Positions 43,250 to 53,316 of a stretch of 64,000 bases of DNA are shown here, one piece after another. Positions within the stretch are counted from its first letter, which is position 1. Each line of letters begins with the position of its first letter. This stretch comes from Symbiodinium natans. Lineage: Eukaryota; Sar; Dinophyceae; Suessiales; Symbiodiniaceae. The translations under genes and the position numbers were made by a program. Where the stretch lies: assembly GCA_905221605.1 (NCBI GenBank), contig CAJNDS010000713.1:706664-770663 (forward strand), written 5' to 3'. A model generated the notes under the pieces. It saw only the letters and a program-made list of their open reading frames with translations. It was not told the DNA's origin and did no database searches.

Positions 43250-45794
43250 TAGATGAACCTCTTCCCGATCCTGATGCCGTTCTTTTACTCTTCATTTGAC
43301 ACTCAGTGTGCCGCCACATGGCTGCATGGAAGAATATCCTTGCTTGCCATTGAACGTCGTAAACAGGATCCTGCAAGGGCCAATTGCAGGATACGTGCAA
43401 TTCTCCATGAATTCGGCGTCCGCAGCCATTCTTACAGTTTCAGATCATCGCGGTCTACATCTGTGGTGTGCCTATACGGTTCACCACCAATCCAGTCTAC
43501 CATCACATGTTCTATTTGGGCTCCACGGCGACCAATGTCGCTGAACGAGAGGCCATGCGGATGCGCAAAACCACTCAGCTACACCGCGAGGAGTTGTTTC
43601 CACCGAGATTGCGATCCGTGTTTGGAAACAGGAGCACAACTATCACCACATTTGTCACGTTCCAATATTGTTTCACGTTCCACCTGACGAACTACTCAGC
43701 ATGGAATATGCTCTCATCGAAAGATTGCAACCTAAGCGGCTTTCAGAGATTGCGGAGGAAACTACGTGGAGGCTGCGGAGCATGGAGGTCCTGTTTTCAG
43801 CAAGACAGCGCCCGTTTTGCTTTTCGGCTCCGACTTTGGCAACAGCTTTTCGATTTGCCATCCAACGCCAGGAAGTCCTTTGAGCGCGAAACCTTGTTGC
43901 GACAATCCACCGCACCGCCTGCTGACTTGTTCTGCCTACTCAGACTGAGCCGAAATCCGCCTGTGCAGTTCAAGACCCCAGTGACTTCGGCGTTGAAGCG
44001 TATTTTCAAGGCTCGCAACAGGCAACTCCCTTCCGCGGCCCGACCATTGATTGCACTGTGGCTGGCACGCAGATCATACGCGTCAGATCTTCGGGACCAC
44101 CTTCGGCAACAAGTGACCTTGTTCGAGGCTGAGTTGCCACCTTTGCATATGCCGAGCACCAAGGTTATCCATCGAAGACACCCTCGAGTCCTAGTCCTCG
44201 AGAGTATATCCAACAACTTTCAACGGATAGCCGAATGGTCGAAGGGCAGGCCAGCGATCTGCGCTTGTGCGCAAGTACAAGACCAATACCCTGAGCAGGT
44301 CTTTGAAGGTCACATGGCAATCCCAGTCTCTGACCTCAACGTGCGGAAACTCAATCCCGAGATGATTTCGGGCTCTGGGTACAACGCAGTTTCCCGAATG
44401 ACGATAGGCTATCTGCTCAATTGAGCCAGGCCAGTTCCAGATCCTGAGTCGTTGGAGCCCTTTATCAGCCATACCATCTATCAACACAAACAAAGCAGTC
44501 GGGGTCACATGCAGGTGGACTCAAGCACAAAAAATCAAAAACGCCCTCCATGGCTGGGTCATACAGGGTGAAGACCATGCGCCTCACCGTATTTTATGTT
44601 TCTGTCCAGTGCTGTACGATCGAATGCTGGAGAACACCTTCAGAGACGAGCAGGTGTTTGCCTTTGCCGACGAATCTCCCCTGGAACGGCAACAGAAGTT
44701 ATCCCACACCTTCCGGACTATGCTCCCAGACCAGAAGAAAGGACTGAAGGACTAGGGCCTAGGGCGTGTCCCCGTCGGCCTTTTTGTTACCGAAACGAAA
44801 GAAGGGACTTCCCGTCGTTTCGCACAAAAGATGTATGTTTCGGCCTGGCATCGAAGCCTTTTCCTTGGTAATGTTTCTGAACGTCACCAAGGCATTTCCA
44901 CAGGCTGCAGTTGTTGGCGATGTATTCACACTCCTGAATCACATCAAGCAGTTCTTCGACTTGCGCCCTGTTCACGATGAACAAGCCGGAAGCTTTAAGC
45001 TATACAACGATGATCTAGCTGGTTTCTTCACCAGTATACCATCAGACAGGTTCGAGAAGGCCTTTCGCGTCACTTGGCAAAGATACCTTGAGGTCAACCC
45101 TGGTCATGCTGAGCGTGTCACAATCACCCCGGAGGAACAGGAACAGTTTCGCAAAATGTTTGGAGGTGTTCGACGTCCAAAAAGCAGAGCTCGAGATCAC
45201 ATAGACATAGTCTTCAAATGCTCGGATTTGATCAAGTGTATGAGGATCATTCTCTCCATGAACTTTTTCAGGTTGGGAGTTCTGACATTTCGGCAAATCA
45301 TAGGAGCTCTCATGGGTTCTCCTGCCAGTCCCATATTATGCGCCATGGTGGTCGCTGTGACCGAGCAGGCGTGGGCCCATGCTCACGCCACACTGGCTCG
45401 ACAAAACCTGTCCACCTGGTTCCTTGTACGATGTGTGGACAACAGATTGATATTTCTTCCAGATCGCGCAAAGCTCCCTGCCTTCTAGGATCTATGTGAT
45501 CAGAATTTTTAGTCCCATCCTATCGTCCTGGAGACAGAGCCGGGATACGATTTCCTTGGCTTCAGGATTGATACAGCCAGGCGAACAATCACATATGTGA
45601 GCGCGCCAGCCCAGGACCGCATCCTCTCAGTGAAATCTGCGGCTCCTAGGCCAGTGCTTCTTTCTAGCCTAAAATCCCGAATTGTCACTGTTGCCCGGAA
45701 CTGTTACCCTCAAAGCGAAGTTCTGCAGGCTTTGAATCAACTACGGACCGTGTGTACCAATGCGGGCTACTCCCATCACGAAGCTGATGAACTG
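43250..45794 (+). pseudogene. Decayed GIY-YIG/reverse transcriptase ORF (Penelope-like relative)
   Basis: Pieces in several frames align in order with the intact ORF at 55003-57654. YHHMFYLGSTATNVAEREAM (about 43495-43555) is the YIG segment. FHVPPDELLSMEYALIE (43668 onwards) holds the nuclease Glu. LPPLHMPSTKVI near 44130 matches LCPLHVPKTTVV. LLPKRKKG (44781) matches IFPKRKKG. NDDLAGFFTSIP (about 45010) is the first RT Asp motif. GALMGSPASPILC (about 45305) matches RGSPMGHPMSPVLC. RCVDNRLIFL (about 45430) stands where the intact copy has RYVDDRICIL. The thumb GYDFLGFRIDTARR comes after a stop and frame change at 45487. The active-site YVDD is altered to CVDN. Dead copy, diverged from the intact one, so not a recent duplicate. 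Confidence 0.8.
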
Positions 45795-45970
45795 CCCAAC
45801 GAAGCTCCCCCCCACACCCCAGGCAAACGTACCTGCCATGGCAGTGCCTGGACATCTGCGGATGTAGCTGGCATGCCATAATAACAAAAGTCGGACCCTT
45901 TTCGTTTTGACTAAACCAGGTTTTCCAGTTTCAGGCCGGTTGTGGCATTTGTCGTGGTGTTCCATGAGGG
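45795..45970 (+). repeat. Right direct repeat (about 175 bp)
   Basis: The second copy of 42044-42220, starting exactly where the RT-derived reading frame ends (after HHEADEL). Confidence 0.8.
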
Positions 45971-46495
45971 TTTAAAAAAATCAGGTGTGAGGCAGTGAAG
46001 AGCGTGAGGGCATATGCATCGGCTTTGCATCGTGTGCATCTGTCATGAGTGAGGGCATGTGCATCCGACATGAGTGCATTTGCAACTTTCGAGTGCATTC
46101 TTGCATCAGTGTGTGTGTGTGGCACACCGCTGTACATGCGGGAACGTCAACAAGCACTGCATACGAGAGCGAAAAGAAGCACGAATTTGCGATCTAACAA
46201 GTTTTTGCACATGATATTCAGCAGGGGGCAGGAGCACGGCCATGGGTCTCCTGCTAACAAAGACGCCCATGGTTCGTGGTGAAGCAGTTGGAGACGTCCA
46301 ACTGTGTACCTGCGTGATTGTCTTAGACATCCTGTAACGCAAGCTGTGCATGGTGCATCATCGCTGTTGCTTCAACCAGTCCTTCAAGAACGAGATTTTC
46401 ATTTTGGACATTTGGTATTTGAGCATGGGTGAATTCTTGGTGCCGTGAGCATGACATACCCCAAACCCCAGAAGACCTCGAGCCCATCAAGCTTG
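45971..46495. other. No gene recognised; scattered GCAT/GAGCATG words
   Basis: Sequence becomes increasingly rich in GCATC/GCATG words towards the minisatellite. Confidence 0.4.
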
Positions 46496-46925
46496 AGTGG
46501 AATGTGATGCATGAGCATGTCTTCTGAGCATGTTGTCGGAGCATGTCCAGCGAACGAGCATGAACATGGACGAGAGCATGGAGAAGGTTCGGAACATGAG
46601 TGTTAGAGCATATGAGCATGCACTGTGGAGCATCGGAGCGCGATGAGCAGAGTTGCGGGAGCATGAAGTGTGTAGCATCAGAGCATGACTTGCAGAGCAT
46701 CTGAGCGTGATGAGCAGAATTGTGCGAGCATCAACTGTGGGGCATCAGAGCATGAATTGTAGAGCTTCTGAACGTGGTGAGCAAGCTTGTGTGAGCATGA
46801 GTTGTGGAGCATCGGAGCATGACTTGCAGAGCATCTGAGCGTGATGAGCAGAATTGGGTGAGCATAAACTGCGGAGCATCAGAGTGTGAATTGTAGAGCA
46901 TCGGAGCGTGATGAGCACAGTTTGC
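46496..46925 (+). repeat. GAGCAT minisatellite with a 33/34-bp half-unit
   Basis: From about 46627 there are at least nine units alternating between two types: GAGCATCGGAGCGTGATGAG-like and GCATGAGTTGTGGAGCATCG-like. This gives a higher-order period of about 67 bp. The left part (46496-46626) is more diverged. Confidence 0.8.
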
Positions 46926-46927
46926 AG

Positions 46928-46941
46928 AAGACCCTAAACCC
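46928..46941 (+). repeat. Telomere-like CCCTAAACCCTA
   Basis: Nearly two units of CCCTAAA directly after the minisatellite, followed by an AT palindrome (TATGATATGTCATA). Confidence 0.5.
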
Positions 46942-47454
46942 TATATGATATGTCATATAAACATCCATTCGCGACCCTTCTACCTCATCACTCACGAGCT
47001 CATCCACTACCTCTTGATTGAGCATGTCCTTCTCCAGCAGATCTCCAACTACATGAATATGTGGAACACTAAAACAAAAAGTGTGTTATACAGCCAGCCC
47101 GCCCTCGCCTTGGGCCGCGGGTGTAGGTGGAGCCTCGCTCCTACGCGTTCATGCTGCCTATGTTAGTCTTCACTTCGGTGCGGACGCATAGGATAATCCA
47201 AAAATGTGAGCTCACCTGGCGAGTGAGAATGCAAAGTCCTATTGTTTTCGTGCACTAGTAACATGCCGGGCCCACTAATGTGGGTGCCACCGATGCCCAG
47301 CAAGACGGCCGGCGTGCCGTATGTTCCTCGATTGTTAGTCCTGACCCAGCATCCGGAGAGGTTAGCAACATTCTTTTTGCTACATCTTTGCCGTAATGGT
47401 TTCATAGGTCAGAGTAGTGAGTAGCTCGTACCCCAGCTACATCGGACTCGCACC
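46942..47454. other. 5' flank of the multi-ORF array
   Basis: No gene seen. It holds the AT palindrome and unremarkable sequence. The left end of the giant element must lie here or a little upstream, but no terminal repeat was recognised. Confidence 0.35.
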
Positions 47455-50190
47455 ATGGACGGCTACCAGTGGTACCAACAAAGTTGGCAGCGGCAGCCGC
47501 CTCCTCCTCCTCCTCCACCAGACTATCAAGCACATCCTCCTCCTCCTCCTCCCGAGACGCCGCACCCGACGGCACATTACCCAGGAGACGATCAAGGATG
47601 GCAAGGTCGATGGAATCAACACCCACCAGCCGGAGGAGTACACGCTCAATACCAGTGGCCACCCTACCAGGATGCAGCATCCCTACGGCCACAATGGATA
47701 GCACCAGCCGCGTTTTTGGATCAAATGCAGTTCGGCCCTCCGACGCATCGTCGTGATGATGCAGCAGGATACGCACCTTCGAGTCAAACGACGGGCCCAC
47801 ATTCACCGACGACCAACCAGAACATCCATCTTCACCACCAACATGCCAGTCCTCAACAACATGGTCGCAGCGATCACCCGGAAGTACGCCCAACACCTCT
47901 ACATCCACAACCTCACTCCTACCCCCAGGCCGCAAGTCATTGGCAGAATCCGGACCCACCTCCGTATCTTCAGCATGGTCAGCAATATCATCAAGGCCAA
48001 GATATACGACCAGACCACCATCCTCGAGACCTTGCGCACCACCATCAACAACAAAGCCCTCCTCAGGGTCGACCAGAATGGAATCAAGCCACACCTCGGC
48101 CAGCACACCATCTTCAGCAACAAATGAATGTTCCACAACGAGCAGATCATCCCGTGTTCGCGCAAGCAGAGCCCCATCCTCCAGTTCGAGAAGGACCTTA
48201 CCCCATCTCCCTACTAAATACCCCTGGCGCCTGTGCACATCGAGATCCAGCAGAACACGGCCAGCCACGTCAACAAGATGCTCCAGTTGACACACAACAC
48301 CCAGACCAAGGACGCAGATCTCAGCAAGACCCCACTCAAGTATATGCTCACCGAGATCCGCAGCGAGACGCAGCACGACAGGAGCCTTTGTCACAGTCCA
48401 GACCATTTCCGGCACTTCAGCGATCTATGCCCACCCAGATTTCGGACACACAACAAGATGACCATCAAAGAGGCCAACCTGTTCATCACGGAGAACATCA
48501 ACAACCTCGTCAAGCCCCAGAACCACCCTCTCAAACCACGTCGATGACGACACCATCCCAGATGACGGAGATGTTCACGTGCATCACAGGCATGATTGAG
48601 AAAGTCGTGGCACCGCTACTCCAGTCCCATGCCAGAGTCGCCCCAACGCAACTACAACATCCTGGCGACCAACACAGAGCAGAGTCCTTTACCACACACC
48701 ACACCCGAAGTCGCAGCCGAACCACCTATGAGCCCAGCCCAGCCCACCCCAGGAGCACCAGATCTACGCGACACACGCACATCTCCCATTCACCCCACAG
48801 CCCCGCACCCAACGACCCCCACCAGACAGACAGAACCAGACGGCCACGCAGTCCAAGAAGATCCAGATCCACACGTCGACACTCGGAAGAAGCCGAATCG
48901 CGAACATCGAGAAGGCGCTCTTCTCCGGTTCATCATCACCGGACATCCCAACCAACACCATCCCAACGCAGCCCCTCCCCAAGCAGCACCAGGCGCAGAG
49001 GCACGACCGTCGTTCTCACCCCCGCGCTCCACCGATCTGCTTCACACACGGCGACCCACAGAGACACACCTGCTTCCTCATCCCGACCACCCCAAGCACC
49101 CTCAGAAGCCACTTCACACAATGCAGGACCAGAAACCGAATCAGGCTTCAAACCTGAAGAACGTCGACGCATGAAGATGCTCTACCAAGACGCCTTGGCG
49201 GACCCCTACAGGCTCGCGTGTGTGTCCGAGATGTACCACCAACAAGACCCACCACCGCCCATGGACCCTTCCAGCACAGGCGTCCGGTACATGAACGACA
49301 TCATGCACGACATCGCCAACCTCACCCAAGGACAGCCCCTTTGGCTCTCCAACCCAGCACAGATGGCCATCCGCCAAGTGGCAAGATCCTTCGCTTGCTC
49401 TCACTACAAGATCACGCCCTTCCTCGGCCAGTTCAGAACTCACCCCAGCACGGACACGGTGATCCACCCGGAGCTCATCCACGTCGACCCCTACAGCAAC
49501 AAACAGGACACCACCGACTACCCACTGGTACAGGTCCTCGTCATACCACTACGCACCACCAAGCCTCCACCTCACGCACGCGATGCCAACAGTCCATCAC
49601 CTCCCACGCACAAGGGCGCCTACAAGGCATATTGGTCACACGCTACCGATGAAGCAGGCCTATGGCACATCCTGCGCGAGGGCTTCGTCAGACCCACGAA
49701 TTGGGAGCCCACCAATTGGGATGACGACAACCTCCCCTACAACAAAGCATACCTACCCCACCGTGGGTTCAACGGATTCCACCAAGACAACGCACCCGAC
49801 AACCTCCAACTCGGATTTTGCCACACCAACCTCCGCAAAGCCCTCCGCCTTCCAAAAGCCAGAGCAGGTCCTGCCGAACGAGAAATAGCCACAGGTTTCA
49901 CCATATTTGGACGCGTCACATCGTCCACCTCCCAGCATAGCCACATGCGGCAGAAGGGAGGAGGATGGACGACTCAGAAGGCGCTCATCGAGGCACACTT
50001 CAACGACACCAGCCGGGCCAGTCGCAACTTCACTACCGTCTTCTCCCACACCGAGAAGAGCGTCATTGATGCACAATACGCTGAGATCACCGGGATCACC
50101 ATCAACGTCTTCCACCCTAGACCCTCACCCACCACACCACCTCCAGTTCCCAACAGATCCCGAGACAATGACCGCGGACAACGACGTTGA
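47455..50190 (+). CDS. Array ORF 1: 911-aa Pro/Gln/His-rich protein with SR patch and globular C-terminus
   Basis: ATG in CACCATGG context. Residues 1-400 are low-complexity Pro/Gln/His (likely disordered). Residues about 415-530 are SR/RS-rich (RRPRSPRRSRSTRR). From about residue 560 the protein is globular (MKMLYQDALADPYRLACVSE, SNPAQMAIRQVARSFACSHY, AYWSHATDEAGLWHILREGF). The HAT...ILREGF block (H729, T731) faintly recalls the H-x-T and G-F pattern of ADP-ribosyltransferase folds, but other key residues were not identified. Other frames and the minus strand are also partly open in the first 1.1 kb because the sequence is poor in T. It may be a nucleic-acid-binding or particle protein of the element. 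Unknown. Confidence 0.75.
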   Translation: MDGYQWYQQSWQRQPPPPPPPPDYQAHPPPPPPETPHPTAHYPGDDQGWQGRWNQHPPAGGVHAQYQWPPYQDAASLRPQWIAPAAFLDQMQFGPPTHRRDDAAGYAPSSQTTGPHSPTTNQNIHLHHQHASPQQHGRSDHPEVRPTPLHPQPHSYPQAASHWQNPDPPPYLQHGQQYHQGQDIRPDHHPRDLAHHHQQQSPPQGRPEWNQATPRPAHHLQQQMNVPQRADHPVFAQAEPHPPVREGPYPISLLNTPGACAHRDPAEHGQPRQQDAPVDTQHPDQGRRSQQDPTQVYAHRDPQRDAARQEPLSQSRPFPALQRSMPTQISDTQQDDHQRGQPVHHGEHQQPRQAPEPPSQTTSMTTPSQMTEMFTCITGMIEKVVAPLLQSHARVAPTQLQHPGDQHRAESFTTHHTRSRSRTTYEPSPAHPRSTRSTRHTHISHSPHSPAPNDPHQTDRTRRPRSPRRSRSTRRHSEEAESRTSRRRSSPVHHHRTSQPTPSQRSPSPSSTRRRGTTVVLTPALHRSASHTATHRDTPASSSRPPQAPSEATSHNAGPETESGFKPEERRRMKMLYQDALADPYRLACVSEMYHQQDPPPPMDPSSTGVRYMNDIMHDIANLTQGQPLWLSNPAQMAIRQVARSFACSHYKITPFLGQFRTHPSTDTVIHPELIHVDPYSNKQDTTDYPLVQVLVIPLRTTKPPPHARDANSPSPPTHKGAYKAYWSHATDEAGLWHILREGFVRPTNWEPTNWDDDNLPYNKAYLPHRGFNGFHQDNAPDNLQLGFCHTNLRKALRLPKARAGPAEREIATGFTIFGRVTSSTSQHSHMRQKGGGWTTQKALIEAHFNDTSRASRNFTTVFSHTEKSVIDAQYAEITGITINVFHPRPSPTTPPPVPNRSRDNDRGQRR

Positions 50191-50398
50191 CAACTACCTG
50201 AGCTGGCGAATCCTTCTTCCTCATCGTGAAGAGCAAAGTGACGATTTCTTTTTCACCTTCACGAACCCTCACTCGTGCGGCACCAGCGCGTTAATCACAG
50301 CATGTCAAAATGGAAGGCATCAAGCGGAACAGGTCGCAGATTGGATGAAGTGCACCCCCACCCCACCACACATCACTCTGCAGTTCCGAACTGTTTGA
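50168..50398 (+). CDS. Array: possible small ORF of 76 aa overlapping ORF 1
   Basis: From ATG 50168, in the +1 frame and overlapping the last 23 bases of ORF 1: MTADNDVDNYLSWRILLPHR and on to a TGA at 50396-50398. The composition is protein-like (FFFTFTNPHSCGTSALITAC). It could be a separate small protein or a frameshifted extension of ORF 1. Confidence 0.4.
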   Translation: MTADNDVDNYLSWRILLPHREEQSDDFFFTFTNPHSCGTSALITACQNGRHQAEQVADWMKCTPTPPHITLQFRTV

Positions 50399-50675
50399 AA
50401 TATCTACACCGAGGTCTATGCATTTAGCCCAATGTGTGCGCCAGTTACGGATTGCAATCGGATGCATGTAGTACAGCGTCACAGATGAATCAGCCTGTCT
50501 TTTCTTTTCGGCACATGAAATCACGCGTCAAGTGAATTCGTGCACTGCTGTGATGCGTTAGACCTTGACCTTGAGAGACATGCTCTGGCCGCCTTTAGGT
50601 GTCGTTAGTGCTGATTGCATTTCGCATGCAGTTTTGCTCTTGACCATAACGGATCATTAGACGCTCACTTTCATC
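50399..50675. other. Array spacer 1-2
   Basis: 277 bp, less C-rich than the ORFs, with GGATTGCAATCGGATGCATG and GATTGCATTTCGCATGC words. No gene. Confidence 0.5.
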
Positions 50676-53096
50676 ATGGATCCGGCAGAAGATATGGAGC
50701 ACGCCCTTCACCGCTGGCTAAGCGGACAAGTCGCCGATCATCAGGTTGTGCAAGTACTAGGACCCCAAATACTACAAAGATGGCAAGCACTCTTGGTGAG
50801 TATCGTGGAGGAGGATGACACCCCCATCATCACGGACACGTCGTCGATGCCAGCCAGACCATGGACGACCAACTTGCACCCATCCAAGTACATGGAGATG
50901 CTCAGCACCACTGACGAGGGCATCAGCAACACCGTCAACAGATTTCGACAGCAAACCATGAAGGCCAAGATACTGCACCAATCCAGATTGCGAGCGGTGC
51001 AGACCGACTACCCCGAGATAATCGGCCAAGGACGACTACAAGACATGGAAATCAAACCCGGTCGAGTTCTTGCCTCCGCGGAAAACCACGGTACCATGCC
51101 CCATACCCTTCCCCCTCCAACCTCCTCACAAGACCATGCGAACCAATTCCAGAGATGGTATCCGAATCGACAAACACCACCCCAGGACCACGCCACCGGC
51201 ATGTCCATGGATTATGCGGGCACGGACCAACCTGTCAGAGACCTACAAACCTGGCACACTGGAGCCTTCCCACACATTCCCGTACCTCCCGACCGCACAG
51301 TACCTCCTCCCGAAGAACGGCATCACAGAGAAGACAGATCCAGGTCGCCACTTCGAAACCCTGGTGTCCACACGATGGGCATGCACGTCAGCAGCTTGCA
51401 ACAACTGCTCGACAGCCTTGAACCAGCTGTGGACGCGCAATCCGTCACACAACATCACGACCAAGGCCGGCTACGCCCAGTTCTACCAGTGGATCAGATA
51501 GAGAAAGTGCAGCCGCAGTGGTGGAGACGACCGATTCGACCGGAACTTGTTCACATGCTACCTCCGGTTGAACCACACCATTGGGAACTCCAAGAGGACG
51601 GCACACCCGTCATTCGATTCTTCCCCAACCGCATGACCTTCCTCCCGAAGCAGCTGGTGCACAAGTTCCCCTCACTCCAACAAGAACTTCAAAACAGCAT
51701 CCTCATGACCTGGGACCAATACAAGGACGACGCATCCACCCACGTCCAGATGGCACGCTACGCCGACTCCGTCGACATTCCCCAACCCAAGCCCCTACAC
51801 CTACGACTACGTGCCCTCCTACACGAAATTCTATCAGGAACCGCTGCAGTTCACATCCTACAGTTCACAGCCATACAGTTTAGGATGCTCGTACGCAAAG
51901 GCACTTGCCCAGATTTGGCCACAATGCCCAACATCTATCAGCTCTGGCACTGGGGCTACATCAAATTCCGAAGTGTGAACCCGGAACTCTGGATGTTCAC
52001 ACACAACTTCGCAGATCCCAGAACTATGGGCAGGCTGGAGCAGACCTGCACTCACTTCCACAGAGTCTGGTCAGCACACGTCCTACCCAGCACGGCAGGA
52101 TTGGTACCCCTGCTTCCGCCCATACAAGACCTCTGCGTGGTGCTCCATAGTACTACGCCACCCTTCCACCAGCCGATGCTTGCGAAGTACAACACCATCT
52201 CGGGCATCATGACCATGCAGGCGGTCAGCAACATAGTCTTCCGCAAGGCTCACCATGACCTACAGCTCCACAGAACATGGCCCAGCATCGATTCCCACAC
52301 AGAATGCCTTCAGGGAACCAACACGTTCCAAATTCCGGACCACTGGTCAACCAACATATGGACCGACACGCTTCAGAAGCTCACCCACACGACCAGATGG
52401 ACGCCACCCTCCACTCCCGACATCCGCACCAAACTCACCATCGACCACCTCCACAGCGACACACTGCCCACCATGGTATGGACACCGAGATTCGCCTTAC
52501 CCCTCACCTCACAACAGATCCACGCAGTTCAAGTCTCCACCCAAGCAGCACATGTACTACATCGACTTTGGGACCCACTCATCTTCACCTTTGCGGACCC
52601 TTGCCACACCATCGACGGTTTCGACGCCAAGCGGACAAGCCGGCCTGATTTGATTGGCAAATTTCACCGACTGAGTCCAGGAGGACAAACGCCAATGTTA
52701 GCAATCCCGGCCAGCAGCGTGATGGAGACACAGTTGGACTGGGCCTGGTTCCAAACCACTACGGCATCCAGTTCCTCGTTCAGATGGCTGTCTCTACCCC
52801 TTGCAGTCATCGGACACCCCAGGACGCACTCGGTCTTTTGGACCCACCCGAAGATATCAGGCCAAATCCAACGTCACCAAGCTCTACATGTACATCAAAC
52901 CACGTGGCTGGCGGTATCGGGAACACCTACAGCCTTCCAAGAGGATCCAGACATCAAGCAGAATCAAGCGCAGGCCACGCCAACCCAGGAGGAATGGACG
53001 GACTTCATCAACCAACGACAAGCTCTACTAGAACTTCAACGACGCACCACCGTTGACCAAGAAGCAGGCCAACATCAATGGAAGTATGTGAAGTGA
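50676..53096 (+). CDS. Array ORF 2: 806-aa protein of unknown function
   Basis: ATG in CATCATGG context. Residues 1-120 are helical (MDPAEDMEHALHRWLSGQVA). A Pro/Gln-rich linker with an SR patch follows (REDRSRSPLRNP, about 215-226). From about residue 280 a long globular part is rich in Trp and His (PQWWRRPIRPELVHMLPPVE, FFPNRMTFLPKQLVHKFPSL, QLWHWGYIKFRSVNPELWMF). No catalytic motif, membrane span or known fold was seen. Size and position make a structural protein or a polyprotein-like factor possible. The C-terminus is Gln-rich and helical. Confidence 0.75.
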   Translation: MDPAEDMEHALHRWLSGQVADHQVVQVLGPQILQRWQALLVSIVEEDDTPIITDTSSMPARPWTTNLHPSKYMEMLSTTDEGISNTVNRFRQQTMKAKILHQSRLRAVQTDYPEIIGQGRLQDMEIKPGRVLASAENHGTMPHTLPPPTSSQDHANQFQRWYPNRQTPPQDHATGMSMDYAGTDQPVRDLQTWHTGAFPHIPVPPDRTVPPPEERHHREDRSRSPLRNPGVHTMGMHVSSLQQLLDSLEPAVDAQSVTQHHDQGRLRPVLPVDQIEKVQPQWWRRPIRPELVHMLPPVEPHHWELQEDGTPVIRFFPNRMTFLPKQLVHKFPSLQQELQNSILMTWDQYKDDASTHVQMARYADSVDIPQPKPLHLRLRALLHEILSGTAAVHILQFTAIQFRMLVRKGTCPDLATMPNIYQLWHWGYIKFRSVNPELWMFTHNFADPRTMGRLEQTCTHFHRVWSAHVLPSTAGLVPLLPPIQDLCVVLHSTTPPFHQPMLAKYNTISGIMTMQAVSNIVFRKAHHDLQLHRTWPSIDSHTECLQGTNTFQIPDHWSTNIWTDTLQKLTHTTRWTPPSTPDIRTKLTIDHLHSDTLPTMVWTPRFALPLTSQQIHAVQVSTQAAHVLHRLWDPLIFTFADPCHTIDGFDAKRTSRPDLIGKFHRLSPGGQTPMLAIPASSVMETQLDWAWFQTTTASSSSFRWLSLPLAVIGHPRTHSVFWTHPKISGQIQRHQALHVHQTTWLAVSGTPTAFQEDPDIKQNQAQATPTQEEWTDFINQRQALLELQRRTTVDQEAGQHQWKYVK

Positions 53097-53316
53097 TGAA
53101 GTCCCAGCAACGACAGTTTCACGATGGAACGAGCTCAGCCACATGCACCCGTTGAGAGAAGTTGCAGCCATATGCACCTCACATCCTGCATGCAATTTTC
53201 GGAACACGCTGCCTCTGCAAGTGTAGTGTTTCTTGCGCCTGACACAGCCGTTGCGTGCCTCACGTAGGCTTCTTCACTAACAGCTGAACATATCAGCATC
53301 CCCAGACCCCCACGCC
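53097..53316. other. Array spacer 2-3
   Basis: About 220 bp containing TGCATGCAATTTTCGG. No gene. Confidence 0.5.

Noticed and set aside
46627-46925. CRISPR-like repeats
   Set aside because: The units are contiguous degenerate 33/34-bp repeats without unique spacers, and the DNA is eukaryotic.
47402-48415. 337-codon open frame on the minus strand
   Set aside because: It is the antisense of the Pro/Gln/His-rich start of array ORF 1. The sense strand is poor in T, so few stops arise. Its Val/Leu/Asp/Glu composition mirrors those codons.
49621-49700. ADP-ribosyltransferase fold in array ORF 1
   Set aside because: Only an H-x-T and a later GF resemble the family. The other conserved Tyr and Glu could not be placed, so it is not called.
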